From NCBI GenBank assembly GCA_007132315.1, contig SLOW01000102.1, positions 1 to 7,267 on the forward strand: 7,267 bases of DNA, written 5' to 3'. The notes under the pieces were generated by a model. That model made no database searches and was not told where the DNA came from. It was given only the letters and a program-made list of their open reading frames with translations. Shown one piece after another: positions 5,385 to 7,267 of this stretch. The position numbers and the translations under genes are program-made. The DNA comes from Opitutales bacterium. GTDB taxonomy: Bacteria; Verrucomicrobiota; Verrucomicrobiia; Opitutales; T3Sed10-336. Numbering within the stretch: the stretch's first letter is position 1; each line of letters begins with the position of its first letter.

Positions 5385-7135
5385 CCCGTCCCGTACCGCC
5401 GTATCGCCCATTGTACCGGGGAAACGGCGCTCTCCCCTTGCTCGCGCATCGTGCGGACGGCCTCGATTCCCGCAAACAAACGCTCGCAGGCGGTGCGGTA
5501 ATCGACGCGGGTGAGGGAGGCGATCAGGCGGGTCCCGCGGTCGATCAACTTCTTGTTGCCCGGTTCGACGCAGGTCATCCAGTTTCCGGTCACGCGTCCC
5601 ATCCGGGCGAGCGTGGCGGTGGAGAGGGTGTTGAGCACCAGCTTGACTGCGAGGTGCATCGGCAGGTCCAGCGGCGAACGACCGGGGTTGCAGGCAACGA
5701 CAAAAGCCGGTCGCGTGGGAGTGATCGCACACGGACTTCCGATATGCAGGGAGGCGGTGCGGTTAAAGGGATCCGCGAACGCGGAGAATCCCTCGCGAAA
5801 GCCGGCGCCGGCGCCCTCCCCCGCCGTGATTGCGGCCAGTGCGTCGTTTCCGGTGGCGTGGCGCGAGGGATCGTCCTCGCAGCCTATGTGAAACCGGTGC
5901 AATTCCGTGCGGCCGAGCTCCGGCGGTGTTGCGATCAGGGCCTCGGGGGCGCCGAGATCACGATAGGTGTCGGCGGTCCAGTCCAGGCAACGGGGGTCCC
6001 GCCTCAGCAGCCGCGACCAGGCCTCCGGGGTCGGCAGGCAGGGGTGTTTCAGGAAGGTCCACGAAGCGGGCGCGCTGTCGTCGCCGTGCTTGCGGAAGGC
6101 CGGCAGACTGAAGGTGGGAGCCCGTTCGGTGGTGTCGGTGAGAATGTCGAGGAGGTAATCCTCGGCGGCGTAAGTGATTCGGCCGCCGGCCGCGTAAACG
6201 CCCTGTTCGAAGGTCGCGAATCCGGCAAGGGCCTCGAGGTTCTCCGGCGTTCGCAGGCGGTCGAGCAAGGTCCGCAAGAGTTCCGGGTAGTCGTTTGCCG
6301 GAACGCGGTTCGCAACGGCTGTCCGGGAGGCGCCGGTACGGGATTTCAGATACCGGCCCAGGGCCGTTTCGAGGGCGGCGCCCACCACCAGCAATTCGAT
6401 CGTGGTCGCCTGCAGCCGGGTGGAGCCGGCGATGGCCATGGGGCCGGTGGCCAGATCGATTGCGGTGATGCGGGGTTCGGCGAGGATGGCGCGGGAGCGA
6501 TCCACGTTGGCTGCGAGGACGGGTACGGGGTTGTTGAAGACAAAAAACACGTCCGCCCCGCGGGCCAGCCCTTCCCAGGCCGTGCCAATGACAAAGGAGG
6601 TCTCCCCGCCTTCGGTGATGGCGACCACCACATCGCCCTCTCCCGCCCCCGTTTCACCGAGCTGGCGGCGACCGAACTCGGAGAAATCCTCGAATCCCTC
6701 CACCGATCGGATCAACGCGTAATCCCCGCCCGCCATGACGCTCTGAGCGAGATCGGCGAGGCCCGAAAACGCCTCCCGGTCGCATGCCTCCATGTCCCGC
6801 CAGAAGCCGCGCCAAGCCGCTTCGAGCAGAATGCTCAATCTGCCCGTGGCGCCGCACCCGGTGAAGACGATCCGCCGCCGGTCGGTCATCGCCCGCACGA
6901 AAGCTTCGATCAGGGTCTGGAAGGAAGCGCCGGCGATCGCTCGCGCCGCGACGGGCGGAATGTCATCATCCACCGCAAAGAGCCGGTCGAGTCCGGCCGC
7001 TATGTCGCGGCGAAGGACCTCGCTCAGGTCCGCCGTGCGCGGGTGCGACTGTTCGGTGGGAAGGGCGCCCAGGTGAAAGGCGGTTTCGTTTTCGACAAAA
7101 TGCGCGGCCTGTTCGCGGGCGTTCTGACGGCTCAT
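5381..7135 (-). CDS. Two-SIS-domain protein related to MurQ and glucokinase regulatory protein (GKRP)
   Basis: This 584-residue protein is about twice the length of MurQ (about 300) and near GKRP (about 625). SIS domain 1 carries FTGCGATGRLS (about 91-101), AGGDYALIRSVEGFED (135-150), the loop AITEGGETSFVIG (172-184) and GPMAIAGSTRLQATT (231-245), all alignable with MurQ sugar-phosphate-binding segments. SIS domain 2 (about 308-490) is diverged. The C-terminal helical cap has KLVLNTLST (498-506), GRVTGNW (513-519) and NKKLIDRGTRLI (527-538), again MurQ-like. By remembered alignment with E. coli MurQ, the Glu83 position is Ala107 here, while Glu114 is kept as E149. Etherase activity is therefore doubtful; a role in binding fructose- or amino-sugar phosphates is inferred. 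The ATG at 7133-7135 has a good Shine-Dalgarno; an in-frame TTG at 7177 coincides with a -35-like TTGACG. No murein-recycling gene is adjacent. Confidence 0.85.
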   Translation of the reverse strand: MSRQNAREQAAHFVENETAFHLGALPTEQSHPRTADLSEVLRRDIAAGLDRLFAVDDDIPPVAARAIAGASFQTLIEAFVRAMTDRRRIVFTGCGATGRLSILLEAAWRGFWRDMEACDREAFSGLADLAQSVMAGGDYALIRSVEGFEDFSEFGRRQLGETGAGEGDVVVAITEGGETSFVIGTAWEGLARGADVFFVFNNPVPVLAANVDRSRAILAEPRITAIDLATGPMAIAGSTRLQATTIELLVVGAALETALGRYLKSRTGASRTAVANRVPANDYPELLRTLLDRLRTPENLEALAGFATFEQGVYAAGGRITYAAEDYLLDILTDTTERAPTFSLPAFRKHGDDSAPASWTFLKHPCLPTPEAWSRLLRRDPRCLDWTADTYRDLGAPEALIATPPELGRTELHRFHIGCEDDPSRHATGNDALAAITAGEGAGAGFREGFSAFADPFNRTASLHIGSPCAITPTRPAFVVACNPGRSPLDLPMHLAVKLVLNTLSTATLARMGRVTGNWMTCVEPGNKKLIDRGTRLIASLTRVDYRTACERLFAGIEAVRTMREQGESAVSPVQWAIRRYGTG

Positions 7136-7267
7136 GGGGCCATCCTCGTCGAGAATGGTCCGCCGGGTCCACGTCAAATACGGAGTCGGCCGCGCCGGAC
7201 CGATGCGCCTGATATCCGCGCGACGTGTCAGCCCCGCTGTTGCCGGGATTCCCTTTTCCGCTTTACC
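7136..7267 (-). other. Leader and upstream region of the SIS gene
   Basis: The frame of the SIS gene stays open to the window edge, but the residues encoded before the ATG are Arg/Pro-rich and unlike the family. TTGACG at 7177-7172 could be a -35; at 17 bases the -10 would be TCTCGA, a poor match. I see no terminator, RNA gene or confident end of an upstream gene. Confidence 0.4.
7143..7147 (-). promoter_or_regulatory. Ribosome binding site deciding the SIS gene start
   Basis: Minus-strand GAGGA lies 7 bases before the ATG at 7133-7135. It favours this start over the in-frame TTG at 7175-7177, and it is the clearest Shine-Dalgarno in the window. Confidence 0.65.

Noticed and set aside
4143..5732. 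Open frame of 529 codons on the minus strand opposite rnd
   Set aside because: The rnd strand carries all DEDDy residues in order. The antisense product is compositionally biased and crosses the end of the SIS gene in another frame.
7228..7266. Possible C-terminal end of an upstream minus-strand gene (VKRKRESRQQRG then stop)
   Set aside because: Twelve basic residues at the window edge cannot be told from chance, and another frame stops at 7263-7265.

Overview
This is a GC-rich bacterial chromosomal window of densely packed housekeeping genes, with no rRNA, tRNA, CRISPR array, transposase or phage gene that I can recognise. The genes are a predicted Sel1-repeat lipoprotein (+), adenylosuccinate lyase purB (-), the 7-deazaguanine pair queE and queC (-), a ribonuclease D (+), and a two-SIS-domain protein related to MurQ and to animal glucokinase regulatory protein (-). 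The organism cannot be named from the sequence. The GC-rich style, the 472-residue PurB subtype and the GKRP-like protein would fit a member of the PVC group such as Verrucomicrobiota, but this is a guess from remembered family patterns.

Layout from left to right: positions 1-26 look like the 3' half of a terminator whose other arm lies outside the window. The Sel1-like gene (239-1075) runs tail-to-tail into purB (1079-2497) with 3 bases between the stops. A 241-bp AT-richer gap (2498-2738) separates purB from queE and holds a GC hairpin, a cluster of ATTTGAA repeats with one perfect inverted pair, and weak promoter matches for purB. queC (3442-4134) precedes queE (2739-3431) as a two-gene operon on the minus strand. 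The 146-bp space between queC and the divergent rnd gene (4281-5384) contains overlapping, oppositely directed -10 elements. rnd and the SIS gene (5381-7135) converge and share a TTAA that supplies both stop codons. The last 132 bases are the leader of the SIS gene.

Functionally, QueE and QueC catalyse the last two steps to preQ0 (7-cyano-7-deazaguanine), the precursor of queuosine. PurB acts twice in purine synthesis. RNase D trims tRNA 3' ends, so a loose tRNA/purine theme can be drawn, but there is no evidence of co-regulation beyond queC-queE.

The most unusual item is the SIS protein. It has the double-SIS architecture of GKRP, keeps one of the two glutamates of the MurQ etherase site and appears to have alanine at the other. 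It may be a sugar-phosphate sensor or an altered enzyme rather than a MurNAc-6-phosphate etherase. I found no clear new multi-gene system.
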